A DNA stretch of 64,000 nucleotides, taken from the NCBI RefSeq assembly GCF_009601505.1, contig NZ_WITC01000019.1, positions 1 through 64,000 on the forward strand, read 5' to 3'. Both the position numbers and the translations under genes were made by a program. The stretch comes from Sinorhizobium terangae (GTDB lineage Bacteria; Pseudomonadota; Alphaproteobacteria; Rhizobiales; Rhizobiaceae). Under the pieces are notes generated by a model. The model was not told the DNA's origin and ran no database searches. It saw nothing but the letters and a program-made list of their open reading frames with translations. Positions 8,629 through 16,657 of this stretch are shown here, piece by piece. Positions within the stretch are counted from its first letter, which is position 1. Every line of letters starts with the position of its first letter.

Positions 8629-9594
8629 TCACCCTTTGCGCCGGAACGGTGTTTCAACGACCGGCGTAAGGGCCTCTCCCGTCGAAAACCAGGCCTTCAG
8701 ATTGTCGACGACGAGATCGGACATCGCATTGCGGGTTGCCACCGAAGCGGAGGCCACATGCGGCAGAAGCGATACGTTCGGAAGGGTCAGCAATGCCTCC
8801 GGCACGTGGGGTTCATTTTCGAAGACGTCGAGCCCCGCCCCGGCGATGACGCCATTCTGAAGAGCGGCAACGAGCGCCGCCTCGTCCACGGTCGAGCCGC
8901 GGCCGACATTGATCAGCACACCCTCAGGCCCGAGCGCGGCCAGGATGTCGGCGTTGACGGCCTTGAGCGTGCTTGGCGTGCCCGGCACGATCACGATCAT
9001 CGTGTCGACGGCTTCGGCGAGGCTCTTGAGGCTCGAATGATAGGCATAGGCAAGCCCCTCGCGCGGCGAGCGCGTGTGGTAGGCGATCGGAACAGCGAAG
9101 GCCTCCAGCCTCCTGGCGATCGCAAGGCCGATCCGCCCGAGGCCGAAAAGTCCAACCTTGCGCCCCCGGAGCGAAAGCGGCGATAGAGGAAACGCCCCTT
9201 CCCGCACCCAGCGGCCCTGCCGCAGCCATTGCTCGGCCTGCGGCAGGCGCCGCAGCGTATTGAGGAGCAGTCCGACCGCCGTGTCGGCAACTTCTTCGGT
9301 CAGGACATCGGGCGTATTGGTGACGACGATCCCTCGTGCCGCCGCCCGGGCGACATCAACCCCGTCATAGCCAACGCCGAAATTGCCGATGATCTCGAGG
9401 CGGGGTAACGCATCCATCAGCTCCACCGGCAGGCGGCCGGAAACCGCCACGCCGGCGACGTCCGCCATCTCCGGCGTCACCAGTTCCACATCGGCCCGCT
9501 CGATGCGCACGGTCTCGAACATTTCCGGAAGCCGGTCGAGAATGCGCTGGTTGATCTTGCCGGGCACGAGAATTCTGGGGCGAGCCTCCGACAT
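8629..9594 (-). CDS. D-2-hydroxyacid dehydrogenase
   Basis: A 321-aa NAD(P)-dependent dehydrogenase of the glyoxylate/hydroxypyruvate reductase type. It has the G-L-G-R-I-G-L-A-I-A Rossmann motif near residue 151, the catalytic Arg in N-V-G-R-G-S near residue 231, a Glu in F-E-N-E-P and the catalytic His in L-L-P-H-V-A-S-A. It reduces 2-keto acids such as glyoxylate or hydroxypyruvate; the exact substrate cannot be read from sequence. AAGGAG lies five bases before the ATG. It follows the LacI regulator gene by 24 bp and is probably co-transcribed with it. Confidence 0.9.
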   Translation of the reverse strand: MSEARPRILVPGKINQRILDRLPEMFETVRIERADVELVTPEMADVAGVAVSGRLPVELMDALPRLEIIGNFGVGYDGVDVARAAARGIVVTNTPDVLTEEVADTAVGLLLNTLRRLPQAEQWLRQGRWVREGAFPLSPLSLRGRKVGLFGLGRIGLAIARRLEAFAVPIAYHTRSPREGLAYAYHSSLKSLAEAVDTMIVIVPGTPSTLKAVNADILAALGPEGVLINVGRGSTVDEAALVAALQNGVIAGAGLDVFENEPHVPEALLTLPNVSLLPHVASASVATRNAMSDLVVDNLKAWFSTGEALTPVVETPFRRKG

Positions 9595-9618
9595 CGTTAC
9601 TCCTTTCGGGAGATGCGC

Positions 9619-10641
9619 TCAGGCGGTCACGCGTAGCGGGCCGGTCGACTGGCGAATGCGCATCTCCGGCTTTATCAAATGGATTCCATCCGGCTCATGG
9701 CTGCCGGAAAGTTTGTCGAGCAGCGCTCGCGCAGCGCTGCGGCCGACATCGGCCTGGCCGTTCCAGACAGTCGTCAGCGCCGGGGTCGCGATCGAGGCTT
9801 CCTCGAGATCGTCGTAGCCCGTGACCGAGATGTCGACGCCCGGCACGAGCCCGGCGCGGGCAATGCCGTTCATCATACCGATTGCCACCAGGTCGTTCCA
9901 GCAGACGACTGCCGTGGGCTTTTGCGGCAGCGACAAGAGATGCACCGCCGCCTCGAACCCGCCCTGCTTGGAGCGCGGCCCGGGAATGCGCAAGTCCGGA
10001 TCGACCTGGATATTCGCCTTGCGCAGCGCGTTTACATAACCCTGGTAGCGATCACGGCCGGTCGACGTCTGGTCGGTGCCGCCGACCATCGCGATGCAGC
10101 GGTGGCCAAGGCCGATCAGGTGATTGGTCGCAAGCGAAATGCCATAGGCGTCGTCGCCACGGAAAATCGGCACGTCGAGTCCTTCGATCGACCGGGCGAT
10201 CAGGATCGCCGGCATGCCGTTGTCCTCGGCAAGCTGGATGTCCTCCGGGGGAGTGCCGATCGCCGGCGACATGATGACACCGTCGCCGCCAAGCTGCAGC
10301 AGCGTCTCGATGAAGTCGCGCTGCTTCTCGACGGAATCGTAATGGTTGGAGAGGATGAAGGTCTGCTTGTCGCGATCGAGTTCCGCCTCGATCGCCTTGA
10401 GGATTTCCCCGTAGAACGGGTTCATGATGTCGTGCACGACGACACCGATGATGCCGGACCGCGACGTTCTCAAGCTCGCGGCGCGACGATTGTAGATATA
10501 GCCGAGCGCGCGTGCCTGTTCCTTGATCTTGTCGCGGGTTACGGTCGCCACCAGTGGGCTGTCACGCAATGCCAGGGATACTGTCGCCGTCGAAAGGCCG
10601 AGTGTTTCCGCGATTGTCGAAAGCTTGACCTTTTGCGCCAC
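9619..10641 (-). CDS. LacI-family transcriptional regulator
   Basis: A 340-aa repressor. The N-terminal helix-turn-helix reads L-S-T-I-A-E-T-L-G-L-S-T-A-T-V-S-L-A-L-R-D in two overlapping parts (residues 7-27). A periplasmic-binding-protein-like sugar or acid sensor domain follows, with G-V-V-V-H-D-I-M-N-P-F at the start of the core. The start is GTG with a G-rich ribosome site just upstream. A 15-bp palindrome 48 bases upstream is a good candidate auto-operator. The downstream partner is the D-2-hydroxyacid dehydrogenase, so the inducer may be a related hydroxyacid or sugar acid (inference). Confidence 0.9.
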   Translation of the reverse strand: MAQKVKLSTIAETLGLSTATVSLALRDSPLVATVTRDKIKEQARALGYIYNRRAASLRTSRSGIIGVVVHDIMNPFYGEILKAIEAELDRDKQTFILSNHYDSVEKQRDFIETLLQLGGDGVIMSPAIGTPPEDIQLAEDNGMPAILIARSIEGLDVPIFRGDDAYGISLATNHLIGLGHRCIAMVGGTDQTSTGRDRYQGYVNALRKANIQVDPDLRIPGPRSKQGGFEAAVHLLSLPQKPTAVVCWNDLVAIGMMNGIARAGLVPGVDISVTGYDDLEEASIATPALTTVWNGQADVGRSAARALLDKLSGSHEPDGIHLIKPEMRIRQSTGPLRVTA

Positions 10642-10688
10642 TATGTCCCCCCGAATTCACCGATCTCTTCAGCCCGTTTTAAATCCTC

Positions 10689-10703
10689 TTTAAACTGTTT
10701 AAA
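10689..10703 (-). promoter_or_regulatory. Palindromic operator upstream of LacI gene
   Basis: Perfect inverted repeat with 7-bp arms TTTAAAC and GTTTAAA around one central base, 48 bases upstream of the LacI-family GTG start. A second TTTTAAA half-site lies slightly closer to the gene (about 10677-10683). The position fits autoregulation of the LacI-dehydrogenase operon. Confidence 0.55.
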
Positions 10704-10731
10704 TGATCGCCGCAATCAGGAAGTGTCACCC

Positions 10732-10837
10732 CACAGCGCCGCGCGTCTTACCAGACGCGCAAAGGACGCTGTAGCCTTTGAATTGCTGCATGTTGTTGTC
10801 CTTTAATCGGCTACGATTAAAGGCGACATGCAGTAGC
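10732..10837. repeat. Two-module palindromic repeat, copy D
   Basis: Module 2 (10732-10774) runs from CACAGCG to CGCTGTAG with inner arms GCGCGTCT and AGACGCGC. Module 1 (10785-10837) is bounded by GCTGCATG and CATGCAGTAGC with inner arms CCTTTAATCG and CGATTAAAGG. Orientation is opposite to copies F, G and H. It lies between the 3' end of the MarR gene and the promoter of the LacI operon. Confidence 0.7.
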
Positions 10838-10846
10838 GGCATGGGA

Positions 10847-11344
10847 TCAATCGGGCGCTCTCGCCGCTTGCAGATTGCTGTCGACGGCTCTCAGCAGCTT
10901 CAGGAGGGTACGCACCTGCTTGTCGGTCAAACCTCGCGTGGCGAGCTTTTCGGAATGCTGACCGGCCTCCGCAATGGTCTGCAGCCGTTCGCGCCCGGGC
11001 ACGGTCAGATAGACCTTGGTCAATCGCGCATCTTCCTCGTCCGGCCGGCGTTCGAGGAAGCCTTGCGCCTCCATGCGGCCGATGGTGCGTGTCATTGTCG
11101 GCGCCTTGACACCCAGCTTTGCAGCGAGCGCCCCTGCCGTCAGGCCGTCGGTCTCGGCCAGCGCGAGCATGACGCCGTCCTGCCCCGCATAGAGGCCGCT
11201 TTCGACGAGATTGCGGGAGAGTACGGTGCGCATCGAGCGCGCCGCCTGTACAAGAACCGAAGCAAGATCATGCGGCTCGACAGCAAGCTCGTCCCTCTTC
11301 TTGCCGTTCTTGCCCTTCTTTTCGGCCTTGCTCTTCTTGCCCAT
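10847..11344 (-). CDS. MarR-family transcriptional regulator
   Basis: A 165-aa winged-helix regulator. It opens with a lysine-rich tail (K-K-S-K-A-E-K-K-G-K-N-G-K-K). The recognition region reads L-T-A-G-A-L-A-A-K-L-G-V-K-A-P-T-M-T-R-T (about 67-86), and the wing carries R-R-P-D-E-E-D-A-R, the conserved D-x-R-x-x-x-V motif region. It is divergent from the creatininase-family gene, with an inverted repeat between them, so local control of that neighbour is plausible. The basic N-terminal tail is not typical of MarR proteins and may add nonspecific DNA contacts. Confidence 0.9.
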   Translation of the reverse strand: MGKKSKAEKKGKNGKKRDELAVEPHDLASVLVQAARSMRTVLSRNLVESGLYAGQDGVMLALAETDGLTAGALAAKLGVKAPTMTRTIGRMEAQGFLERRPDEEDARLTKVYLTVPGRERLQTIAEAGQHSEKLATRGLTDKQVRTLLKLLRAVDSNLQAARAPD

Positions 11345-11384
11345 TGGACCTCCCGCCGAATCCCGTACACGATTTTATAGCAAT

Positions 11385-11408
11385 ACAGCTTGTGATTACG
11401 AACTGTAT
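11385..11408. promoter_or_regulatory. Imperfect palindrome, candidate MarR operator
   Basis: Arms TACAG (11385-11389) and CTGTA (11404-11408) flank a 14-bp centre that continues the dyad imperfectly; about 7 of 9 half-site positions match. It lies 40 bases upstream of the MarR start and about 50 upstream of the creatininase-family start, in the middle of the divergent promoter region. Confidence 0.45.
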
Positions 11409-11456
11409 GACTCAAATAACAATTTTACGACAGAAGGGATGGAGAACCGAAGAGAA

Positions 11457-12248
11457 ATGTCGATGCCCGAGCCCAACTGGAACGATAACTGCGCCGATCT
11501 CGCACCTTCCGAGCGGCGGCAGTGGATCGCGGTGCTGCCGCTCGGCGCGCATGAGCAGCATGGGCCGCATCTTCCGTTCGAAACCGACCGGCTGATTGCC
11601 GAGGGCATCGTTCGGCGCGTCTCACCCGCGCTACCCGCGGACATCCCTGTAACGTTCCTGCCGGTCGAGCCCGTCGGCTACTCAATCGAACATATGGATG
11701 TGGCCGGCACGCGAACGCTTGCCTTTGAGGAAGCGATCGGCCGCTGGCTCGGGATCGCCGAAAATCTCCGTAACCTCGGCATCCGCAAATTCGTCATGCT
11801 GAACGCCCACGGCGGCAACTCACCGCTGATGACGATCGTCGCGACGGAGGCGCGGGTGCGCTTCGGCATGCTCGCGGTCGCGACGAGCTGGACGCGTTTC
11901 GGGCAGCCGGAGGGCTGGATCAGCGCCGAGGACAAGGCGCTCGACATCCACGGAGGCGATATCGAGACGTCGGTGATGCTGGCGCTCCACCCCGACAAGG
12001 TGGATATGACGCGCGCCGCCCGGTTCCCTTCCCGCCAGAGCGACTTTATCGCCCGGTTCACGCATTTGCGCGCCTATGGCCCGCATGCATTCGGTTGGAA
12101 AATGTCGGACCTCAATCAACAAGGCGTCGCGGGCGATGCCGGCGCCGCGACCGCCGCGCGCGGCGAAGTCCTTCTTGCACACGCGGTGAAGGGCATCATC
12201 GAGCTGCTCGAGGATGTAAACGCCTTCGACGTCGACGAACTTTCCTGA
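11457..12248 (+). CDS. Creatininase-family amidohydrolase
   Basis: A 263-aa protein of the creatininase family, metal-dependent cyclic-amide hydrolases. Metal-ligand motifs are visible: L-P-L-G-A-H-E-Q-H-G-P-H-L-P near residue 26, D-x-x-I near residue 43, N-A-H-G-G-N near residue 118, and D-I-H-G-G-D-I-E-T-S near residue 162. The start is uncertain. ATGs at 11439 and 11457 are both in frame; 11457 gives the usual family N-terminus. The frame is open further upstream but overlaps the divergent MarR gene. The substrate is unknown; most relatives outside creatinine pathways act on other amides. Confidence 0.85.
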   Translation: MSMPEPNWNDNCADLAPSERRQWIAVLPLGAHEQHGPHLPFETDRLIAEGIVRRVSPALPADIPVTFLPVEPVGYSIEHMDVAGTRTLAFEEAIGRWLGIAENLRNLGIRKFVMLNAHGGNSPLMTIVATEARVRFGMLAVATSWTRFGQPEGWISAEDKALDIHGGDIETSVMLALHPDKVDMTRAARFPSRQSDFIARFTHLRAYGPHAFGWKMSDLNQQGVAGDAGAATAARGEVLLAHAVKGIIELLEDVNAFDVDELS

Positions 12249-12374
12249 TCGGCGAATGGCGGATCGGTTCCGCGCAGCGAATTCGACGGCCGCCATTTGC
12301 GCAACGTCGCTTCATCTCCTATATGAGGACGCGACATTGATGCCCGCGGCGCATCGCCAATCCTCGAGGCTCCC

Positions 12375-13454
12375 ATGACCGAAACATCCACGCAGAAGCC
12401 GATCCCCGTCACCGTGCTCACGGGTTATCTCGGCGCCGGCAAGACGACGCTCCTCAACCGTATCCTCAGCGAGAATCACGGCCGCAAGTATGCGGTGATC
12501 GTCAACGAATTCGGCGAAATCGGCATCGACAACGACCTGATCGTCGAGTCGGACGAGGAAATCTACGAGATGAACAACGGCTGCGTCTGCTGCACCGTGC
12601 GCGGCGACCTGATCCGTGTCGTCGAAGGGCTGATGCGCCGCCCGGGCCGTTTCGATGCGATCATCGTCGAGACCACCGGCCTTGCCGATCCGGTTCCGGT
12701 CGCCCAGACCTTCTTCATGGACGACGACGTGCGCGCCAAGACCGAGCTTGATGCCGTGGTGGCACTGGTCGATGCCAAGCACCTGCCGTTGCGTCTCAAG
12801 GACAGCCGCGAAGCCGAGGACCAGATCGCCTTCGCCGATGTCGTGCTCTTGAACAAGACCGACCTCGTGACGCCGGAAGAGCTGGAGCGGATCGAGGCAA
12901 CAGTGCGCATCATCAATCCGTCCGCGCGCATCTACCGCACGCAGCGCTCCGAGATCGACCTGACCAAGGTGCTCGACCAGGGCGCCTTCAATCTCGAAAG
13001 GGCGCTCGAAAACGATCCGCACTTCCTCGATCAGGACGAGCACGACGATCACGTCTGCGGTCCCGAGTGCGATCACGATCACGATCATCATCATGATCAT
13101 GACCATGACCACCACCACCATCACCACGACCATGGGCCGTCACCCATTCATGACGTGACGGTGCAGTCGATCTCGCTGCGCGGCGGCGAGATGAACCCCG
13201 ACCGCTTCTTCCCGTGGATCCAGAAGATCACCCAGACCGATGGTCCGAATATCCTGCGCCTCAAAGGCATCATCGCTTTTGCCGGCGATGCCGAGCGCTA
13301 CGTGGTCCAGGGCGTGCACATGATCATCGAGGGCGACCACCAGCGCGCCTGGAAGGACGGCGAGAAACGCGAGACCCGGCTCGTCTTCATCGGCCGCGAT
13401 CTTGACCGCGAGAAGCTCGAGCGCACCTTCAAGGCCTGCGAGGTCCAGGCATGA
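12375..13454 (+). CDS. CobW/COG0523-family GTPase (metal chaperone)
   Basis: A 359-aa G3E-family GTPase. It has Walker A G-Y-L-G-A-G-K-T (17-24), the diagnostic metal-binding C-V-C-C motif (70-73), an E-T-T-G-L-A-D-P switch region and N-K-T-D for guanine specificity. A long Asp/His-rich tract (about residues 235-256, 13077-13137) precedes the CobW C-terminal domain. COG0523 proteins deliver zinc, cobalt or other metals to client enzymes; the His tract favours zinc or nickel/cobalt handling. A WD40 gene starts 43 bp downstream on the same strand. No clear Zur box was seen in the 126-bp upstream gap. Confidence 0.9.
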   Translation: MTETSTQKPIPVTVLTGYLGAGKTTLLNRILSENHGRKYAVIVNEFGEIGIDNDLIVESDEEIYEMNNGCVCCTVRGDLIRVVEGLMRRPGRFDAIIVETTGLADPVPVAQTFFMDDDVRAKTELDAVVALVDAKHLPLRLKDSREAEDQIAFADVVLLNKTDLVTPEELERIEATVRIINPSARIYRTQRSEIDLTKVLDQGAFNLERALENDPHFLDQDEHDDHVCGPECDHDHDHHHDHDHDHHHHHHDHGPSPIHDVTVQSISLRGGEMNPDRFFPWIQKITQTDGPNILRLKGIIAFAGDAERYVVQGVHMIIEGDHQRAWKDGEKRETRLVFIGRDLDREKLERTFKACEVQA

Positions 13455-13497
13455 TCCCCGATAAGATCATGCTGAAACAAGAGAGCCTGGCTAACTG

Positions 13498-14487
13498 ATG
13501 CCCACAGTCGCTCCGCTCGATCTCGAAGGCCACGTCGTCGGCGTGGCCTTCCTCAAGGACATACCCTTCTTCGCCGAAGCCTCCGGCGCCATCCATCACC
13601 TCGATCATGGTCACAAGACCATCGATGCCCATGACGGCCTTCTCTCGCTCGACCATGACGAAGCGAGTGACAGCCTCCTGACCGGCGGCGAGGACGGCAA
13701 GGTCATGCGGATCTCCGCCGACGGCGCTATAAGCCTCGTCGCCCAAGCGCCGCGCAAATGGATATCGCAGGTTGCGGCCGGACCTCAGGGCGCCGTCGCC
13801 TACGCCTATGGCAAGACGACCCATGTTCGCCTGGCCGACGGCAAGACAAAGGATTTTCCCGAAGAGCGCACTGTCGAGGGCATAGCCTTTGCCCCCAAGG
13901 GCCTGCGCATCGCCGTTGCCCGGTACAACGGCGTGTCCATGCATTGGGTGGCGATCGCCGGTCAGCCGGCCGACCTCGAATGGAAGGGCGCCCATACCGG
14001 CGTCACCTTTTCCCCCGACGGCCGTTTCGTCGTCACCTCCATGCAGGAAAACGCGCTGCACGGCTGGAAGCTCGATGCCAAGGCGGGAGCCGAAGCGCGC
14101 CACATGCGCATGACCGGCTATCCGGCCAAGGTGAAGTCGCTGTCCTGGTCCGCCAAGGGCAAGTGGCTTGCATCTTCCGGCGCGCCGGCGGCGATCGTAT
14201 GGCCGTTCCAGGGTAAGGACGGCCCGATGGGCAAAGCCCCGCTAGAGCTCGGCACGCGCGGCAACATCATGGTGACGACCGTCGCCTGCCATCCGGCCGA
14301 GGACATCGTGGCTATCGGCTACGAAGACGGCATGATCCTCGCTGCCCGCTTCGCCGACAGCAAGGAAGTGCTGCTGCGCCGACCCGGCAACGGTGCGATC
14401 ACCGCCATGGCCTGGAGCAGGAACGGCCGCCAGCTCGCCTTCGGTTCCGCGGCCGGCGACTGCGGCGTCGTGGATCTTGCTGGGTAG
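13498..14487 (+). CDS. WD40 repeat (beta-propeller) protein
   Basis: A 329-aa protein made almost wholly of WD40-like blades, with recurring G-H-x-x-G-V, S-P-D-G-R-F-V-V-T, A-K-G-K-W-L-A-S-S-G and S-R-N-G-R-Q-L-A-F-G-S segments. No signal peptide or membrane segment is seen, so it is probably a cytoplasmic scaffold. It lies 43 bp after the CobW-family gene and is probably co-transcribed. That suggests a platform for the GTPase or its client, but this is inference from position. It ends at a convergent junction filled with palindromic repeats. Confidence 0.8.
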   Translation: MPTVAPLDLEGHVVGVAFLKDIPFFAEASGAIHHLDHGHKTIDAHDGLLSLDHDEASDSLLTGGEDGKVMRISADGAISLVAQAPRKWISQVAAGPQGAVAYAYGKTTHVRLADGKTKDFPEERTVEGIAFAPKGLRIAVARYNGVSMHWVAIAGQPADLEWKGAHTGVTFSPDGRFVVTSMQENALHGWKLDAKAGAEARHMRMTGYPAKVKSLSWSAKGKWLASSGAPAAIVWPFQGKDGPMGKAPLELGTRGNIMVTTVACHPAEDIVAIGYEDGMILAARFADSKEVLLRRPGNGAITAMAWSRNGRQLAFGSAAGDCGVVDLAG

Positions 14488-14534
14488 GCGATCTCGCCTC
14501 CCGCATTTTGACGAGATGTCACCCCATCGCCACC

Positions 14535-14640
14535 CCCTCCCCACAAGGGGGAGGGCTTGGCGCTGCGATCACCTGCCAAATCGAACCCCTCCGCTTGCCG
14601 CAACGCGGGTAAGCCACTCCTCCCTTTTTGGGGAGGGGTG
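14535..14640. repeat. G/C-tract hairpin repeat, first copy
   Basis: Two hairpins lie in the convergent gap. CCCTCCCC and GGGGAGGG arms occupy 14535-14555, and CTCCTCCC with GGGGAGGGG arms occupy about 14615-14640. The first hairpin plus the following CTTGGCGC is identical to the reverse complement of part of 33680-33708. The element resembles rhizobial palindromic repeats and may also act as a bidirectional terminator for the WD40 gene and the opposing gene. Confidence 0.6.
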
Positions 14641-14648
14641 TCCAAGCC

Positions 14649-15095
14649 TCACCACTCAAGTTCCAGATGCGGCCGGCCGTCTGAGGTCTTTTCGACCGTC
14701 CGTCCGGTCTCGTCTATCGTGGCCGTTACCCTCTGGCGGAACGCCGAGAAACTTTCGAACGTGACAACGTCGACCGGCTCATCGAACTTGAACGTCAGGC
14801 GATAGCGCCCCGGCCCAGCGCTTATCGCGTGAACCGAGAGGATTTCCGCTTCGAAGGCTTGGCCGAGATAGTGGCCTTTCACCCGCGAACCCAGCATCCA
14901 CGGATTGAAGGGCGGGCGGTTGCCGACGGCTGCGTGAAGCGTATTCCAGTCGCGGTAGCCGTACTGGGCGGCGACGAGTTCGAGCGATCTGGAGTGGCTG
15001 ATCGCCTCGCCCTCCGCTGCAAGCCGGGACCGCAAGCGCCTTGCCTGGTCCTTCAGCGCATCGAGTGCGGGGAGCGTCGGTTTTCCATGCGTCAT
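14649..15095 (-). CDS. Glyoxalase-related (Glyoxalase_8 type) domain protein
   Basis: A small 148-aa cytoplasmic protein. The N-terminal part (L-K-D-Q-A-R-R-L-R-S-R-L, then S-H-S-R-S-L-E-L-V-A and G-Y-R-D-W-N-T-L-H-A-A) matches the helical domain seen at the C-terminus of some glyoxalase-related proteins. The C-terminal part is a beta-rich segment without recognised catalytic residues. The ATG at 15095 has AGGAG eight bases upstream and was preferred to the in-frame upstream start. Function is unknown. Confidence 0.65.
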   Translation of the reverse strand: MTHGKPTLPALDALKDQARRLRSRLAAEGEAISHSRSLELVAAQYGYRDWNTLHAAVGNRPPFNPWMLGSRVKGHYLGQAFEAEILSVHAISAGPGRYRLTFKFDEPVDVVTFESFSAFRQRVTATIDETGRTVEKTSDGRPHLELEW

Positions 15096-15509
15096 GACAG
15101 GGTCTCCTGTTGCGGCATGCAATTTTGAGGATGGGTGCCCGCATTGCCATCGGTTCGCATGCCGTTTCGGCGTGACCGTGTCGAAAAGAGGGACTTCACC
15201 AAAGCTTCAGCTCGCGGACGGCTGGGGCCCTCACCCGCCGCCTGCTTATGCGAGACCGTCAGAGCTGTCAAACGAAGAAGCATCGGCGCCTCAATTAGCC
15301 TCTCCCCCGCAAGCAGCATGGAGGGACGTCCCCCTCCCGCCGAGTCGGCGAAGGCAGCGCCGCGAGTGCCTTCTCCCTCACTTGCAGGAAGAAGGCACCC
15401 GCCAGGCGGATAAAGAGCCAAACGGCAACGGCCTACCCGTGCATGACCAGCCGATGCTTGCGCGCACGTCAAAGCTGTGGGAGGAGTTATCATATCGAGG
15501 GAGGGCACC
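15096..15509. repeat. Gene-free gap with degenerate repeat
   Basis: The 414-bp gap between divergent genes has no convincing frame. Positions 15297-15415 resemble a decayed rhizobial intergenic repeat: CCTCTCCCCCGCAAGC near 15298, and a hairpin with 9-bp arms GTGCCTTCT (15366-15374) and AGAAGGCAC (15390-15398), followed by CCGCCAGGCGGATAA. The remainder presumably holds both promoters. Confidence 0.4.
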
Positions 15510-16145
15510 ATGAGCGACTTCACCATTCTTGCATTCGCGCTCGTTGCTTTCATCGGCATCGCGACTCCGGGTCCAACCGTGCTTCTCGCGCTTACCAATG
15601 GCTCACGCTATGGCGTAAAACGCGCGACGGCAGGCATGATCGGCGCAGTCCTGTCGGATTTCGTGCTGATCGGTGCCGTGGCGCTCGGTCTCGGTGCGCT
15701 CTTGGCCGCGTCCGAATTCTGGTTCACGGTCGTCAAATGGCTGGGTGCAGCTTATCTCGCTTTCCTGGGCGTCATGCTGCTGCGCTCCCACGGCATGCTG
15801 GAAATTGCCACCGAGCGGGAGAGCCAGGGCGGCGTCGCCACAACGCGCACCATCGTCCTCAAGAGTTTCCTTGTCGCGGTCACCAACCCCAAGGGCTATC
15901 TGTTTTTCTCGGCCTTCCTGCCGCAGTTCATCGAGCCTGCACTGCCGCAGGCATCGCAATACACTGTTCTCGCCATCGTCTTCGCTTCGATCGATTTTGC
16001 GGTGATGTTCGCTTATGCGCTGATCGGCTCCCAAGCGGTTCGTTTCCTGAAACGCTCCGGAGCGATCTGGCTCGACCGTGTCTGCGGCGGCGCACTGCTG
16101 GCGCTGGCCGGCTCGCTGGCATTCTATCGGCGCGTCACCACCTGA
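15510..16145 (+). CDS. LysE/RhtB-family amino acid exporter
   Basis: A 211-aa inner-membrane protein with about six hydrophobic helices and the family signature near the N-terminus (G-I-A-T-P-G-P-T-V-L, then R-Y-G-V-K-R-A). F-L-V-A-V-T-N-P-K-G-Y-L-F-F is the conserved mid-protein N-P-K motif. The family exports amino acids or homoserine lactone-like compounds; the substrate is not known. The ATG at 15510 follows GAGGGAGGG and was chosen over an in-frame start 33 bases upstream. Confidence 0.88.
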   Translation: MSDFTILAFALVAFIGIATPGPTVLLALTNGSRYGVKRATAGMIGAVLSDFVLIGAVALGLGALLAASEFWFTVVKWLGAAYLAFLGVMLLRSHGMLEIATERESQGGVATTRTIVLKSFLVAVTNPKGYLFFSAFLPQFIEPALPQASQYTVLAIVFASIDFAVMFAYALIGSQAVRFLKRSGAIWLDRVCGGALLALAGSLAFYRRVTT

Positions 16146-16169
16146 CATGCGTGCAGAAAGGAAAACGGG

Positions 16170-16562
16170 ATGATCGGGTATACGATGGTCGGAACGACGG
16201 ATCTGAGGCGGGCCGAGCGATTTTACGATCCGTTGATGGCCCTGATCGACCAGGAGCGCTGCTATTGCGACGAACAGGTTACCTCCTGGGGGCGGAGGGA
16301 TAACGACAGGGCTCCGCGCTTCTTCACGGGCTATCCTTTCAACGGCGAGGCGGCGACCGTCGGCAATGGCGTAATGACCTCGTTTCTTGTCGAAACGGCG
16401 GATGTCATAGATCGCCTTTTCCGGATTGCGCTAGAAAATGGCGGCAGCAGCGAAGGCGAACCTGGCTTTCGCCCGCAATATGGCGAGGGCTTTTATGCGG
16501 CCTATGTGCGCGATCCCGACGGCAACAAGCTTGCCTTCGTCTGCTACGACGCAAGGAGCTGA
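16170..16562 (+). CDS. VOC-family (glyoxalase/bleomycin resistance-like) protein
   Basis: A 130-aa single VOC domain. It starts G-Y-T-M-V-G-T-T-D-L-R-R-A-E-R-F-Y and ends with Y-V-R-D-P-D-G-N-K-L-A-F-V, the classic first and last strands of the fold. It lies 24 bp after the LysE-family gene on the same strand and is probably co-transcribed. The enzymatic role is undetermined. Confidence 0.85.
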   Translation: MIGYTMVGTTDLRRAERFYDPLMALIDQERCYCDEQVTSWGRRDNDRAPRFFTGYPFNGEAATVGNGVMTSFLVETADVIDRLFRIALENGGSSEGEPGFRPQYGEGFYAAYVRDPDGNKLAFVCYDARS

Positions 16563-16657
16563 GAAACTGATCTCACAAAAGATTACAGCGCCCCGGCGCC
16601 ATTCCGGCGTAGGAGCGCTGTTGGTTGTCCGCCTCCGCAGGGTTGGAGGCGGCGAAG

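Noticed and set aside
12249..12374. Zur box upstream of the CobW-family gene
   Set aside because: No clear palindromic Zur-type site was found in the 126-bp gap, although zinc control would be expected.
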